Assembly (NCBI RefSeq): GCF_036324505.1
Contig: NC_086367.1
Coordinates: forward strand, 21,810,078 to 21,874,077
Direction: 5' to 3'
From: Eleginops maclovinus
Lineage: Eukaryota > Chordata > Actinopteri > Perciformes > Eleginopidae
Length of the DNA: 64,000 bases
Below are positions 1 to 29,228 of this stretch, piece by piece (position 1 is the first letter of the stretch; every line of letters begins with the position of its first letter). Made by a program: the position numbers and the translations under genes. The notes under the pieces are model-generated. The model was not told the DNA's origin and did not search any database. It saw only the letters and a list, made by a program, of their open reading frames with translations.

Positions 1-236
1 TCAGAGGCAATAGGAAGCCATTTGTTGTGAAATAAACAGGAAAACATCGTGTCTCAAGAGTCAAAAGGTGCCTTGTGGGTCATTGCAACGTATTCAACCT
101 TGACAAACTATATAAAGTATAACATATATATGTTTATATAAAATAAACAGAAGAGCAGACAGCCGTCAGGATCATCACATCATGTTCTATGATTGAAGTT
201 TAACAAGCTACTTCTCTAGAGTCTTTCATAATCTGT

Positions 237-1770
237 GATCTATAGTCCTTAGTCTAGTCTTTAGTCTATAGTCTTTTAGTCTTTAGTCTTTTAGTCTTTA
301 GTCTTTAGTCTTTAGTCTTTAGTCTTTAGTCTTTAGTCTTTTAGTCTTTAGTCTTTTAGTCTTTAGTCTTTAGCCTTTAGTCCTTAGTCTTTAGTCTTTA
401 GTCTTTTAGTCTTTAGTCTTTAGTCTTTTAGTCCTTAGTCTAGTCTTTTAGTCTTTAGTCTTTAGTCTTTAGTCTTTTAGTCTTTAGTCTTTAGTCTTTT
501 AGTCCTTAGTCTAGTCTTTTAGTCTTTAGTCTTTAGTCTTTAGTCTTTAGTCTTTAGTTTTTTAGTCTTTAGTCTTTTAGTCTTTAGTCTTTTAGTCTTT
601 AGTCTTTTAGTCTTTCGTCTTTTAGTCTTTAGTCTTTCGTCTTTCGTCTTTAGTCTTTTAGTCTTTCATCTTTTAGTCTTTCGTCTTTTAGTCTTTAGTC
701 TTTTAGTCCTTAGTCTAGTCTTTTAGTCCTTAGTCTAGTCTTTTAGTCTTTAGTCTTTTAGTCTTTAGTCTTTTAGTCTTTCATCTTTTAGTCTTTAGTC
801 TTTTAGTCCTTAGTCTAGTCTTTTAGTCTTTAGTCTTTAGTCTTTCATAATCTGTGATCTATAGTCCTTAGTCTAGTCTTTTAGTCTTTTAGTCTTTCGT
901 CTTTAGTCTTTAGTCTTTTAGTCTTTAGTCTTTTAGTCTTTCGTCTTTTAGTCTTTCGTCTTTTAGTCTTTAGCCTTTTAGTCTTTAGTCTTTAGTCTTT
1001 AGTCTTTTAGTCTTTCGTCTTTTAGTCTTTAGTCTTTAGTCTTTAGTCTTTTAGTCTTTATTCTTTAGCCTTTAGTCCTTAGTCTTTAGTCTTTTAGTCT
1101 TTTAGTCTTTAGTCTTTTAGTCTTTTAGTCTTTAGTCTTTTAGTCTTTAGTCTTTTAGTCTTTCGTCTTTTAGTCTTTCGTCTTTTAGTCTTTAGCCTTT
1201 TAGTCTTTAGTCTTTAGTCTTTAGTCTTTCGTCTTTCGTCTTTTAGTCTTTCGTCTTTTAGTCTTTAGCCTTTTAGTCTTTCGTCTTTTAGTCTTTAGTC
1301 TTTAGTCTTTAGTCTTTAGTCTTTAGTCTTTTAGTCTTTAGTCTTTAGCCTTTAGTCCTTAGTCTTTAGTCTTTTAGTCTTTTAGTCTTTAGTCTTTTAG
1401 TCTTTAGTCTTTTAGTCTTTCGTCTTTTAGTCTTTAGCCTTTTAGTCTTTAGTCTTTAGTCTTTAGTCTTTTAGTCTTTCGTCTTTTAGTCTTTAGTCTT
1501 TAGTCTTTAGTCTTTAGTCTTTTAGTCTTTAGTCTTTCGTCTTTTAGTCTTTCGTCTTTTAGTCTTTCGTCTTTAGTCTTTTATTCTTTAGTCTAGTCTT
1601 TTAGTCTTTAGTCTTTAGTCTTTAGTCTTTTATTCTTTAGTCTAGTCTTTTAGTCTTTAGTCTTTAGTCTTTAGTCTTTTATTCTTTAGTCTAGTCTTTT
1701 AGTCTTTAGTCTTTAGTCTTTTATTCTTTAGTCTAGTCTTTTAGTCTAAACCTTTCATAGTCTTTAGTCT
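237..1770. repeat. TTTAGTC minisatellite array in syt16 intron 3
   Basis: About 1.5 kb of almost uninterrupted tandem units, TTTAGTC (7 nt) and TTTTAGTC (8 nt), often alternating as a 15-nt dimer. Recurrent variants are TTTCGTC, TTTAGCC, CCTTAGTC and CTAGTC. A non-repeat block beginning CTTTCATAATCTGTGATC occurs at about 223-260 and again at about 843-878, so a larger segment including the array edge was duplicated. On the sense strand of syt16 the unit reads GACTAAA. It lies downstream of the last visible syt16 exon. The first 236 bases show nothing else recognisable. Confidence 0.95.
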
Positions 1771-2034
1771 ATAGTCTTAAATCTGTTATAGTCGGTGCGT
1801 GCTTCACAATAAAAAGTCACCATTCACACACTTTTCATTCACTGGTTGCAAAGGTTGCCATAAAGGATAACACCTGATCATCAGGAGTGACAAGCATCAC
1901 ACGCACTGGCACACTTCATATCAGCGCTTTGACCTTTGCAGATGTTTATGGATATAAAGGTCATTGTATCCCCCATCGCTACCATAATGTATGCAGAGTA
2001 ATGCAGTGAGTTAAGGGAGGGTTTGGCCCCGCAC

Positions 2035-18004
<15,970 letters not shown>

Positions 18005-19805
18005 GGCTTCGGTGCTTCAGACTACCAGAGAACCGAGAGACAGATCACCGGCGGAGGCAGCAGCATCCCCGCCGCTCCTCATCCTCCAGACCCGCAGAAA
18101 TCTGCAGCCACACAGCGGTGAACGGGGACGCCTTCAGGTTCTATTGGAAATATCAACACTCATGCTGTTTATGCTAGTCTCGTTTACTTATTTGGGGAAT
18201 TCTAAACCTTGAATTGATAACCTTATCAGTATATTATGCATTTGTGTCAAAAACTCTAGAAATAATTGGCTTAAATTGGAATAATTTAGTAAAGAATAGA
18301 ATAATAAATACCTTTTGTGATTTTATCCCATTGTCCCTAAACGTGTTGTCCGTCCACTAGTGGTGCCCTGCAAAGACAAAAGATTATATAATTTCATATA
18401 TTTAGTAAAAATGAACTGACTCTGAGTTGTTTAAGCTACTACTTGTTGACATTTGTTTACCATATTCAAATATGCAATATATATAGGGAGGTAAAGATAA
18501 CCCCTCAAATTAAAACACAAGCCAAATTCAGGTTAAAGCCTTTTGTCTGTTAATTAATCACATACAGCATGGTGTTAACACACACCAAAACTGGTTTTAT
18601 GAACAAAGACATTTTTAGAAGCTTAAGAACAATAACAGGTTGCTTAATATCACACCAAAATTAAAAGCCTTAAGAATAACAAGGCAGTGAAAACTAAAGT
18701 ATGTGTACCAGTGAACCAGTATTTTGAATGTGTAGGCTATGACATGTTGCTTACATATATTTGCTATTGTTATTCTTCTTTAAAAAAGGATGACATGAAT
18801 AATAGTGAATTAAAAACAATACATTGGAAACATTTGTCAATCAGTGTTTGCCCATTTCTGCCATATGGTATCGAATGTAAGCCATAAAAAACACATTCAA
18901 ACTGTTTTTCATCGTCTATTAAAAGTAGGAAATAATGCTGTGAAGAATTAGGCAAAGTGTACGTACCGGTACTGTCCCCTTCTAGCCGTTTCCAATCTTT
19001 GAAACATATCAGTACTGATGAACACTGTCTTCCTCAGTAATGTTAAATAAAGTCGACAAAAATATGCAAATTTAGAACTTGACTTAGTGACTCATTGCCT
19101 GCTTTGTTTGGTTATGGCTTTATCAAAACACCTTTATATAACACGAATTCATTCGGTATTTTAACTATTTCTAGGAAGAATATGGATATTTCCTTTCTCA
19201 AAACTGCTATAAAACAACCATCTATATTAGCAGAAAGATTTGTGCTTCACAGTTTTAAAGTCTTACCAATTCTATCGGACATTTCTCTTCGTTGAAAATA
19301 AAGTTGTGTCGTTATATAACGTATCATACTCACCACATTTTCCAAACAGAGGGAATTTGAATAAAAGCAAATACATGAAAAAGATATCACACAAGAAAGA
19401 GACGGGACCAGAGTAGATGTTATAAAAATATGGTTTATAAAAAACAGTGAACTTGAATTATAAATATGGAATAAAACGCTGCAGAACAGAAAGACTTCAC
19501 TTTGTATACACACACACAACCATCGCTGCCTTTACTGTCAAAGGCAAAAGTTCAACCAAATTGGGACTAAAATGAACAAAAGCGGCAGATAAACGGTCAA
19601 CATTCAACAAGTGATGGCTGTAAAACATTCCTTCAACATTTTAAACATCGAGTCATAGTATGTTTTCAGTAAAACACACATTTGTTTGTTTCAGTTTCAG
19701 CCACATAAAACCACAAATAACCTTCAAACCTTAAAGAAACACATTCCCTGCAACGACAAGATCATAAACTCGCTTTAAAACAAACGTTCTAATCGACAGC
19801 TCCTC

Positions 19806-22800
19806 TCAGGATGGTACTCTTATCCTGTCTTTCCCACCATTCAGTCTATTTGGTGTATCTGAATGGAGGAAAAACCACATTATAAAAAGGGATCAAGTCA
19901 ATAAATCAATGTGTGAATATTACAGAGACAGACTTTGGGCTTTAGTGTGAAAGAGTGAACGTTTCTTTTAAAGACACGTACCTTCAGCAGCAAAGCCCAG
20001 TGAGGTGAGATGGGTGATCTTACTCGCCGATGCGACTCCTTTATGCATGTCATCTGACGGGAAACGTTTCAATGAATACGGATTATTTCACATCCTTAAA
20101 GCTCTGTAGGAGTTCATTTAAAAGCATCTGCTTTTAATTCAGCAATAACATTTTAATTGTAGCTTCATTTCGTCACATGTGATCCAGCAAATCACTCAAA
20201 TACATAATCATACAAAATGGTTTTAGTGTCTGTTGATTATGGAAATGAGCTCAGAGCTAAATCCTGCATCTCTCCTCTATCTCATAACACTTGTGATGTA
20301 TTTGAATACATCATTATAATTGTATTCATTATCCAAATGACTAAATATAAGCAAACAATGTGTGGAAAAACTCCACCCATCTTTCTCTAATTTACATTCA
20401 GGTCTAAATCTGTTCTGCTGTGGATGCAAATGTTATTTGAAGTTGTGATTAAGTGGAGTATTCACATGTAAAGGACTAAAGGAACTGTGTAGTGGTATTG
20501 AAGCGTTAGGGATTTACCCGAGACATGTAGGCTCTCATTGGTTCTGACTCTCAGTGACGCTATCTTTCTTCTGATGTAAGCTGGCGATTTCCAGGTTCCG
20601 GCCACGCTGCTCGTTATATCCACCTCAACCTGCCGATGACGCCGCGACCTCCGTGCCTGCGAGACACGTCAATGCACAGATTATTTTACACTTTGCATAT
20701 TCAACACACATTGTAAATACTAGTAGACTGAAGCTACAGCATGAAACACAAACCTCTGGTGCCTCTCCGTACGCCTTTGACTTGATGGAGGCGATGAGCC
20801 CGGCTCTTCTGGAGCACTGAGGGAAACAAAACAAGCGTTCAGTCGACAGTTCAAATCCTGCAGGATCATGAGGGGAACCAGAGACGCTTTGAAACTTCAG
20901 TAAGTTAAATGATGTGTAACTCACATCCTGCTGAGATGACGCTCCCTCGCCACTGCCTTCCTCTTCCTCAGAGTCACCCTGTCGAGACAAGACAAAGCAT
21001 CTTATCAGGACAAGCTTGGAGCATCAACCATAGTGTACAAACAAAAATCAGATAAACAAGCATTAAAATAACTGACTTGTCTCTGTAAGTATAAAACAAA
21101 TGCAAAAGGATTCAAAGTGACCACTTTAGGTCTTGTAGGAGAAGCACCTGTTGGGATACGGCAGGTATGTACTCAATATCCTTTTAACAAACACCTGTTG
21201 TGATGAATTGCCTACTCAATATCCCAGAGGGATAGCTAAACTGGCTAATCTAGTTGGACGCGTGCCCTCTCCAATGACGTCGACGTTATAACTTGCAATA
21301 CCATTTATTTTACAACCAAAAACAGCGTGAGGACAGCTACACAGTCAAAAATCTGTTGTTCTCATCCATTACATTTCATTTTGGCTGATTCTTTTATACA
21401 AAGCAAAGTGCAAAAACCACAATGATTCAAACTCCAAACAACAAGGAAAGTGCAGATCTAGTGATCCGAGCTCAAATCACTGCTACCTGTACCGGTGACT
21501 TCAATTACATACGCTGGTGCCCCATACTATACAACATATAGTCACGGTAATGAGGGCATCACCTGTAGTGAATCTTACCTTCCTGTGCTGCCAGTTATGG
21601 AAATCCACCACAGTTCTGCGCAGCCGAGGGATGAGGTCCTGACGGATCAGGTTGACGGACGACTCCTTTGACGTCTCGGAGACAGAGGACTTCAGGTTCC
21701 CGTAGAGCTCGTGAATGTTGGACAATTCCTGCAACAACAAAAACAACACGACTTCATTTTAAATGATTTCGTATGAAAGTGTTTTTGTTGAGGGGGTTCT
21801 CTGCTCACCTCCAGCAGATCGTTGTTGATGAACTCCTGCGGACGACACGCGCGCTCAATGAACTTCTCACACAGCGCCGGTACCTCCTTCTTCCTCAGCT
21901 TTTTGAAGGCAAGCTGGTAGCAGAGGAGGAGGAAAAGGAGGAAGAGGAGGAGTTTAAATAAGTTAGAGAGTAATATGTGGATTTGCAAGTTTGTGTTGTA
22001 TATTTTTAGAATGATTATGGCCATATCAGTAAGCCTGTTCAAAAATATCAACTTTGACTGAACTGTATTTCTAAAAAAGTACATGCTTTCTTACTGGTTT
22101 CCTGCACATAAATATAAAATGTATCAAAGTAAATATTTTAAACACCCTAAAAAATAGTAGCAATATGTTAAATAAAAGGTGTTTAAAGGGTTAAAATGAA
22201 TGAATTAAAATGTACTACAAAAAATGATTCTACTGAATTTCATCTCAAGGAAAGTCAAAAACAATATGGATATAATATTTGATTGATGTTCCTGACACAG
22301 GCATTTTTGTCCATACTTTTCTAAAACTGCCTCTGCTGCAGCACCTCTTTCCTATGGTCCAGCAGTGGCCCAGTCAGTAGGGGCTTGGACTGGGAATCGT
22401 AGGGGCGCCGGTTCAAGTCCCCGAACAGACTTGAAATATGGAAAGTGGACTGCTACTTGGAGAGGTCCTAGGCACCGGACACCTCCAATCCCCCCTCCCC
22501 ATTGCTCCCCGGGCGCTGCACAATAGCTGCCCACTGCTCTAGTACTAGGATGGGTTACATGCAGAGGACCAATTTCACTGTGTGTGCTCTGCTGTGTGCA
22601 TGTATGTGACAAATAAAGAGGGTTTCATCCTCCGATTCTATTCCATTTACCTGCAAAAACACCTTTAAACCCCCGACCCGGAAAGACACTAACTCCTCAA
22701 AGCACAATAGGGCCTCTTTAAAGTAGAGACTCACATGAGTGGGCATGGCCGTGAAGTGAAAAGCTTTTTTGAGCATCAGCTGTCGGAGGATGTAAATGGC

Positions 22801-23815
22801 GTCGAGGTGCTGAGCGTCCATGGCGTCCTTCTCAAACTTCTTCACGTCCTCCCAGTCCTTCAATGCCAGACGGATCTGCAGCCAGAAGAACAACAGAGTA
22901 ACTTTGGTTTAAGGGTTTAATGTTTGACCGACTCTCTAAAGACATTGTGTTGTGTTCCCGACCTGCTCCGGCGGCGCTGCAGTCTGACTCTGGTGCAGGC
23001 TGTACAGGAGGTAAAGTCCTCCCACCCGGATCTGGAAGCTGAAGGGAGGCAGGAAGAAGCTGTATGCCGAGTCCAGGATCAGACGGCTGAACGCTCGCTT
23101 CTGGTGATTCACAGTGCCGCTGCGAAAAAGTAACAACATGTGACATACCGTGTTAAATACTGAAAATAGAACATTCCGGCACACTCTTTAAGATGAACAG
23201 ATCAGCAGGAAACCTGATTATGATTTACTGTCTGATAATTATATTATTCTTTACTTGAGTATTTCCATGTTATGCTACTTTGTACTTCTACTCCACTACA
23301 ATTTAGAGGTAAAGGATGTACTTTCAGTCCACTAGATTGATTAAATACCTTTAGTTGCTAGGCAGATTTGGATGAATGATGTGAAATGTAAGGAACCCTT
23401 AAATCAGACTTTAGTCCACCTGGAGTAAATCCAGCAGCTACCCTGCAGTATACAAAGCCATTAACACTAGCTGCACCTTTGCCAGCTTTGAGAACACTTT
23501 AATGGACCTGGTACTTCTACTTTTACTGAACCTAGGAACAAGATCTGAGTACTTCTCCCACCTTTGAATAGAAGTAATAAAATAATAATACATTTCAAAA
23601 ATATTATAAATATAAATGAATTAATCAAAGATAACACGTTTCAGGGAGACTCACTAGAAGATCTGAGAGAAATTCATCTCCCTCCATATCTTGGAGAAAA
23701 CCTGGAATCGGACAGAGTCAGTTTCATGGAAACGACTCAGCAGCTTCTCGCAGTCTGACGTCACCGCAGCACGGTACGGCTCCATCTCTCCGCGCCTTCT
23801 AGACGCAGTCGTCAT
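19806..23815 (-). CDS. snapc1: snRNA-activating protein complex subunit 1 (SNAP43)
   Basis: Ten exons with consistent phases: 23655-23815, 22963-23119, 22735-22875, 21809-21913, 21579-21728, 20925-20978, 20754-20816, 20518-20656, 19982-20053 and 19806-19858. The protein is 364 residues, close to the human length. Diagnostic stretches are LLSRFHETDSVRFQ near the N-terminus, FQIRVGGLYLLY and AFHFTAMP in the conserved N-terminal domain, and IKSKAYGE followed by SRRHRQV near the C-terminus. SNAPC1 is the structural subunit of SNAPc, which binds the proximal sequence element of snRNA promoters for Pol II and Pol III. Two in-frame ATGs are possible (23815 and 23785). The second puts the DCEKLLSRF block closer to the usual distance from the start. 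syt16 lies 1.8 kb downstream on the same strand. Confidence 0.95.
22255..22720 (+). repeat. Dispersed repeat family 1, copy split by a SINE
   Basis: The left part, to about 22345, includes ACTGCCTCTGCTGCAGCACC. The right part resumes at about 22640 and ends CACAATAGGGCCTCTTTAAA. The SINE at 22362-22635 sits between them. The right end is about 14 bases from the snapc1 exon 3 donor. Confidence 0.7.
22362..22635 (+). repeat. tRNA-derived SINE
   Basis: The head carries a tRNA-like A box (GTGGCCCAGTCAGTAGGGGC) and a B box (GGTTCAAGTCC) at the right spacing. The body contains GCGCTGCACAATAGCTGCCC and ATGCAGAGGACCAATTTCAC, and the tail ends ATGTGACAAATAAAG. This matches the common teleost tRNA-derived SINE layout. 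It is intronic in snapc1. Confidence 0.85.
23230..23575 (-). repeat. Dispersed repeat family 2, reverse copy
   Basis: Reads in reverse as CAAAGGTGGGAGAAGTACTC, then AGTAGAAGTACCAGG and TGTAGTGGAGTAGAAGTAC. It lies in snapc1 intron 1. Confidence 0.75.
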
Positions 23816-25077
23816 GTTGAACTACTTTAATGTAAAGATAGAGATAAAAACAAGGAACACACACACACACACACATACACACACACAGGATGTAAACACA
23901 CACAGACACGACTCCAGAACGACTGTCGACGGCTTTGCTCGTCATCAGGACCCGACCACTTCGCCAGCGTTAGTGATGCCTTCAAGTACACCACAAAGTT
24001 GTATTTTTCCTAAACTGGTCTTTCAGGAATTGTAGGTTTCAGAAATGTGTAAAATTGTCGGGCTTTTGTTGTATAATATCATTTCATTAAAAAAAAAAAA
24101 ACAATAACAACTGCTGGGACATTTTTATGAAGTGACATTTATGCACGAGTACAACGCAAAGTAATTCCCATATCATACAGCCTATGAATAATTCTCATGT
24201 ATGGAAGTACAAACATATTTTACGCAGATTAATGAAATGATGACAGCCTACAAATATGTTACAAGCATATTAATTGCATAGTATAAGTACCTTTTGTTTA
24301 CTCAAGTATAGTAGGCAACGTTGGAGAGATACTATAGCCTACATGTACTTTTTGTAAGGATTTTTTTTCTTTGACTGTGATCTGTTCAAGTTATTTTGCA
24401 CAGATATGATTTATAATTATATTTAGGTATGACCATTCTTCATATATGGTGCACATCCACAAGTGATTTGACTCGAAAATCTGCTATTTTATAGGTGTAT
24501 TGTTGCAACTGAAGTAGTATGGCATATATGAATATAGTATACAGTAAAGTCATATTTTGTTACATCTTTATTGTACTCAGTTTCCCACATTATTATATTT
24601 TGGGTAAATATTGTCATTATTTTTCATTTGTTACAATTGTTGTTTTTTTTAAATAGCTTTTATAAAAGTACTATTTATTAATCATTACTACATATTCTTC
24701 TTTCTGTGTCTCTGTATGCACCACTTATACCGAAACAAATACCTCGTATGTGTAAACCACCTACAGAACCTTCTAACAGTAAAATAAATTGGGAGAGGGA
24801 GAGGATTGGGAGAGTTGGGAGAATTCTGATTCTCTGATCCTGTCCCCGAATGCACCAACCGGATGTGCGAGCCTCGCGTTCTACGGAAGTAAACAAGCTC
24901 AGCTGACGTGGAGCTGCGGAACAAACTGGAACAACCTGAACCCAACAACGCGCTGATTTACAGCAACAAGTGTCCCTCCAGCTTCTTCCTTAGAGCGTTA
25001 TCTATTAAATAGTCTCTTGTTGGGGTCATCTGAACTCCCGGGATTAACTCAACCACAGAGAGATTAATAAAACAAAC
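23816..25077. promoter_or_regulatory. Head-to-head intergenic region, snapc1/yipf6
   Basis: About 1.26 kb separates the two divergent start codons. Close to snapc1 is a short CA run (23858-23887). The middle is AT-rich with no feature. The last 250 bases before yipf6 are GC-richer and include GGAAGTAAACAAGCTCAGC, an ETS-like core. No TATA box is obvious for either gene. Confidence 0.5.
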
Positions 25078-26568
25078 ATGGCGGTGTCAGCGGACGAGGC
25101 CAGCAGACCGTTCGCCGGCCTGTCGGACGTCTCCATCTCGGAGGACATCCCGGTGGAGGGAGACATCTCCGTGCCCATGGGAACCTCTTCCTCCAACAGG
25201 CAGCGGGGGGAGGATGAGTTCTCCACGCTAGATGAACCCGTGAAGGAGACCATCCTGCGGGACCTGCGGGCGGTGGGCAGCAAGTTCATCCACGTGCTGT
25301 ACCCGAAGAGGAGCACCGCCCTGCTGCGGGACTGGGACCTGTGGGGCCCGCTGCTGCTCTGCGTCACCCTGGCTCTGCTGCTCCAGGGAGGCGCGGCCGA
25401 CAGCGACGACCACGGGGGGCCACAGTTCGCTGAGGTATCAGACTGTTGTATCAATTCAAAGTGTATTTATATAGCCAATATCATACGCCAGGAACGCTTT
25501 ATTAAAAAGGATTGTCATCACGACACTCTTCTCCAAATTCAGGACACTGTCTTCGTCCCTCTAAAAAACAGGATGCTTTAATACTCATTTGTGGTAATGG
25601 TAACTATATACAGAGGTGGAAGAAGTACCAGAGTGTAGGAATACTGTTAAAAGAAGTAAAAGTACAAAAGTATTAGCATCAATAGATCTGTTTGTGTACT
25701 GCAGGGTAGCTTTTGTATTTACTCCAGGTGTAACTCAATTCTGATTCAAGTGTTGATTATATTTAACATCATTAATCCAAATCTGCCTAGCAACTAAAGG
25801 TATTCAATAAATGTAGTGGAGTAAAAGTACAATATAGCAAACAATTGAAATCCTCAAGTAAGTCCCGTAGTAATTGGGTAAATGTATTAAGTTACTCTAC
25901 ACCACTGATAGCCTGATAACAGTAACAACACAAAGATGACAGAAAAAACAACAAGAAAATACCAAAAACACGATGTAAAAAACATTTGTTTTAATCAATA
26001 ATTCCTTAACTTAAGTTTGGATCAGAGTGAAAAAAGCTTAATTAGCTTCATTTTGTAAACTAACAAATCAAAATCCAAAGGTTTCCATTTATCACAGCAC
26101 AACTGTATTGTATTGTTAAATTTTTACTAGTTAATCTGTTTTAATCCGTTAATTGACTAAGTGTAATATATCTTGTCTCCTCTGCCTACTCACTAACACG
26201 TTGAATATATCTTCCCCCAGGTCTTCGTCATCGTCTGGTTCGGCTCCATCATCATCACCCTGAACTCCAAGCTGCTGGGCGGCACCATCTCCTTCTTCCA
26301 GAGCCTGTGTGTGTTGGGTTACTGCATCATGCCTCTGACGGCGGCCATGGCAGTGTGTCGCATCGTCCTGGTGGGCGGCTCGGGGACGGTCAGCTTCATC
26401 GTGCGGCTCGTGGTGGTGACGGCGTCCTTCGGCTGGTCCACCTTCGCCTCCACGGCCTTCCTTGCCGACAGCCAGCCGCCCGGACGCAAGGCGCTGGTGG
26501 TTTACCCGGTGTTCCTCTTCTACTTCGTGATCGGCTGGATGGTCCTGACGTTCTCGCCGTCACAGTAG
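25078..26568 (+). CDS. yipf6: YIPF6, Yip1-domain Golgi membrane protein
   Basis: Two exons, 25078-25434 and 26221-26568, joined in phase 0 (donor GAG|GTATCA, acceptor CCCCCAG|GTC). The protein is 234 residues, near the human length. The N-terminal cytosolic part contains FAGLSDVSISEDIPVEGDI, the conserved YIPF6 signature. DWDLWGPLLLCVTLAL opens the membrane region, followed by several further hydrophobic segments and the ending FFYFVIGWMVLTFSPS-like C-terminus. YIPF proteins are multispanning and act with Rab GTPases in ER-Golgi traffic. The start at 25078 is the first ATG of the frame and lies in a CG-rich context. The single intron holds a family 2 repeat. Confidence 0.96.
25610..25910 (+). 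repeat. Dispersed repeat family 2, near-complete copy in the yipf6 intron
   Basis: Starts CAGAGGTGGAAGAAGTACC and ends AGTTACTCTACACCACTG, so the ends are imperfect inverted repeats (CAGAGGTG / CACCACTG). I see no clear target duplication. Confidence 0.8.
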
Positions 26569-29228
26569 AAGGGAAACCAAAAGGAAGTGTTAAACTGACA
26601 GAGATGAGGAAGGTTTTTGTGGAGTGAAATAACTCAAACTACCGGATCTGCCTTGGAGGGAAGATGAATGACTGCTGAAGTGGGTCTTTCTGGGCCTCTG
26701 TTTAAGCACAAAGGCTCATGGGACATCAAAATAATTCCTTTCAGGCAAAGCAATCGCACTCAGATTCAGAAGAGTCTGGTGGACGCTGTGCTGCAGATGG
26801 TGAAAGCTAATGAATATCTTCACATTTAAGAGCTGTGTAATGGTAAGGTACATAGTCTTGTATGTGCTCTATGAATGTTGGAACTACCAGGGCTACAATA
26901 TAATATTTCCTCTATCTCTGGGTCTAAGAACTTGTTTATTTTTATGGTCATTTTCATCCTAAATTCTTTACTTTTAGACGTTTAGCAGATGCTTTTCTGC
27001 AGCTTGACCACGCATCCTGGCTGTTGGGCTATTAGTGAGCAGCTGTGCACTGTGAACTGTGATTATTGGTGATTGTTGTCCTTTTCAACAAACTTTCTTT
27101 TAGTATTTTGGGGGAAAATGTTGTTTTTATTTGTCAGATAACAAGAGGGAAAGAGATTGGGACGACCTCTTGGCCACAGGAGGTATCTCATGTCTGTGAA
27201 ATATGAAAGTACAGCCTAGCTTAGCATAAAGAATAGGGAGAGGGATAATTAACTGGATTGTTTCTGTCCAAAGTTAACAAACTACCAACAACTCTAAACT
27301 ATAAAGGATTAATTAACATGTCGTGTAATTCGTTTTTATGTGGTCTTATGCACCTGAATGTTCTTGACCAACACTAGAAGGGTATCAATCTTCTCATCCA
27401 ACCTTCAGCAGGAGAAAGGATAATTATAGTCCTCCAAGAGTTTCCTTAAGGATATAATCTAAAACTGATGCACATCAGATGCACATCTCATTCTGATATA
27501 ACTCCCTAAGTTGCATAGCGGTGTCACCTTTGCTCTTGCAGCCACGTGGATTCAAAAAGTTAATTGGATTTAAGATGTAAAAATAAGTCAGTCTGATTAA
27601 CAGCTTCTGTCATTTCTGTAAGGCAGGCATGTTGCACGTTGGCAGTCAGCTGTTATTTGTTTAAAGGCACAATGAGTAGGGTTTGTCGGTTGTGGTTTGT
27701 AAACAAAACTTTAAAAGCCATCACCCGGTTTACTCTGGAACAAGCTTTGTTTGCTTAGTACTTTGCCCAGGATGTATTTGCGTTTCTTCAGCACCGTGTT
27801 CGCCATTTCTGTATCTTGTCTTTGCATGCATGCTTACAATCTGGCACCTTGTGACTACGTTATTTAAGAGAGGTTTACTCACAGAAACGTCCAGAACACA
27901 GGACTGCAGATACAGAAGGCAGCATGCTTAAAGAGGGTCATACGTGATGAATGAGGAAGATCCTACTCCTTGTGCCTTTTATCATAAAGCATTTAATAAG
28001 TCAACCTTTGTCTGTGCTTATTGTCTAAAGTATTCTTGAATACATTCTTGGCTGCACAAACTGCAAAACAACTAATATTAGAAGAAATCAGAGCTTCCTA
28101 TTATAGAATATTTATGACAACAGGACATTTAATACCCTTTTTCTGTCTCGAGTAAGAGATGTACTTCTTTCTGTTTTCTTAAACCATTTAGATTTCCATC
28201 TTTACTGGTAAATGTTAACTTTGTGGTGAATGATCAGATGTTCTTTGACCAATTATGGAAATCTATACTTTTCAATGTTGGGTTGAAAACAGCATTCTGG
28301 GAAATGTAGGAAATGGATGCATCACGTTGAGGGGAAAAAAGGTCAATCAAAAAAGTAAAATTGTAATATTTCTTATAGGACATGTGACACCACACACCTG
28401 ATAATACATCAGTGATTTGATATCTCGCTCTGCTTCTGGGATCAGTCGAATGTTTTAGCCCTTCTACTAATCTTTCTGATGACCTCTGACCCTCTGACCC
28501 TGGCTCTGTAGAAAGATAACCTGTTCTTTATGTTCCTTTAAATCACCAAGTCTAGTTTTGTTGACTTCTTTTAATTTATATGATTTCCTGTAAAAAAGAT
28601 TAAACTATAATGAATCTGCTTTGATTGTTGCTCTCTTCTTTTACCTTCAACCTGTTTCACATTACTAACATCATTTCTATATATTTTACACTTTTTTAGG
28701 ACATTCAGAAGTCAACTCTCTACACTACCGATGACGTGTTCACTTTGAAATGCTTCCATCTGGCAGGTTTTAGTTCTTTACTCTAAAATTCCTCTGGAGA
28801 ATAACGCTTTTAAGATAATATAAACACATGTTATTTATATAGCGTTTTTCCTGGCGCTCAAATCAATTTTACAAGCAGGTAAAGAAAAATAACAACAAAA
28901 GTAAAAAGTGCTAATCTAGGAGGAATAGGGGCGAGGGGTTAGTGGATAAAGAGTTAAAGGCAAGAGTCAAGTCAAGTTGAGTTGAGGGCTTTTTTAATAT
29001 AACAAATATAACTTAAATACAGGTTTACAAGTATTTAACTGAAAAGCCTGAAAATGGCTTTGAAATCATTACGTTTAGTATCATATTAACTTTTCATTAA
29101 ATGTAATTATTGTATTTAGTCTAGAGCCAAAGTTTTCAGTGGGTTAACAATTTCGAGATTAAAAATGCCTGAATATCCATTTTTCAGAATAATAAAATAA
29201 AGGTCAAAACTCAAAGTAGTTTTTCTAC
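26569..29228. other. Intergenic region after yipf6, no gene seen
   Basis: Contains the yipf6 3' UTR and AT-rich unique sequence. A TTATATAGCG repeat word occurs at about 28835. No exon with family similarity and no RNA gene was found. Confidence 0.6.

Noticed and set aside
237..1770. CRISPR-like array
   Set aside because: Units are 7-8 nt in direct tandem with no spacers; it is a minisatellite in a vertebrate intron.
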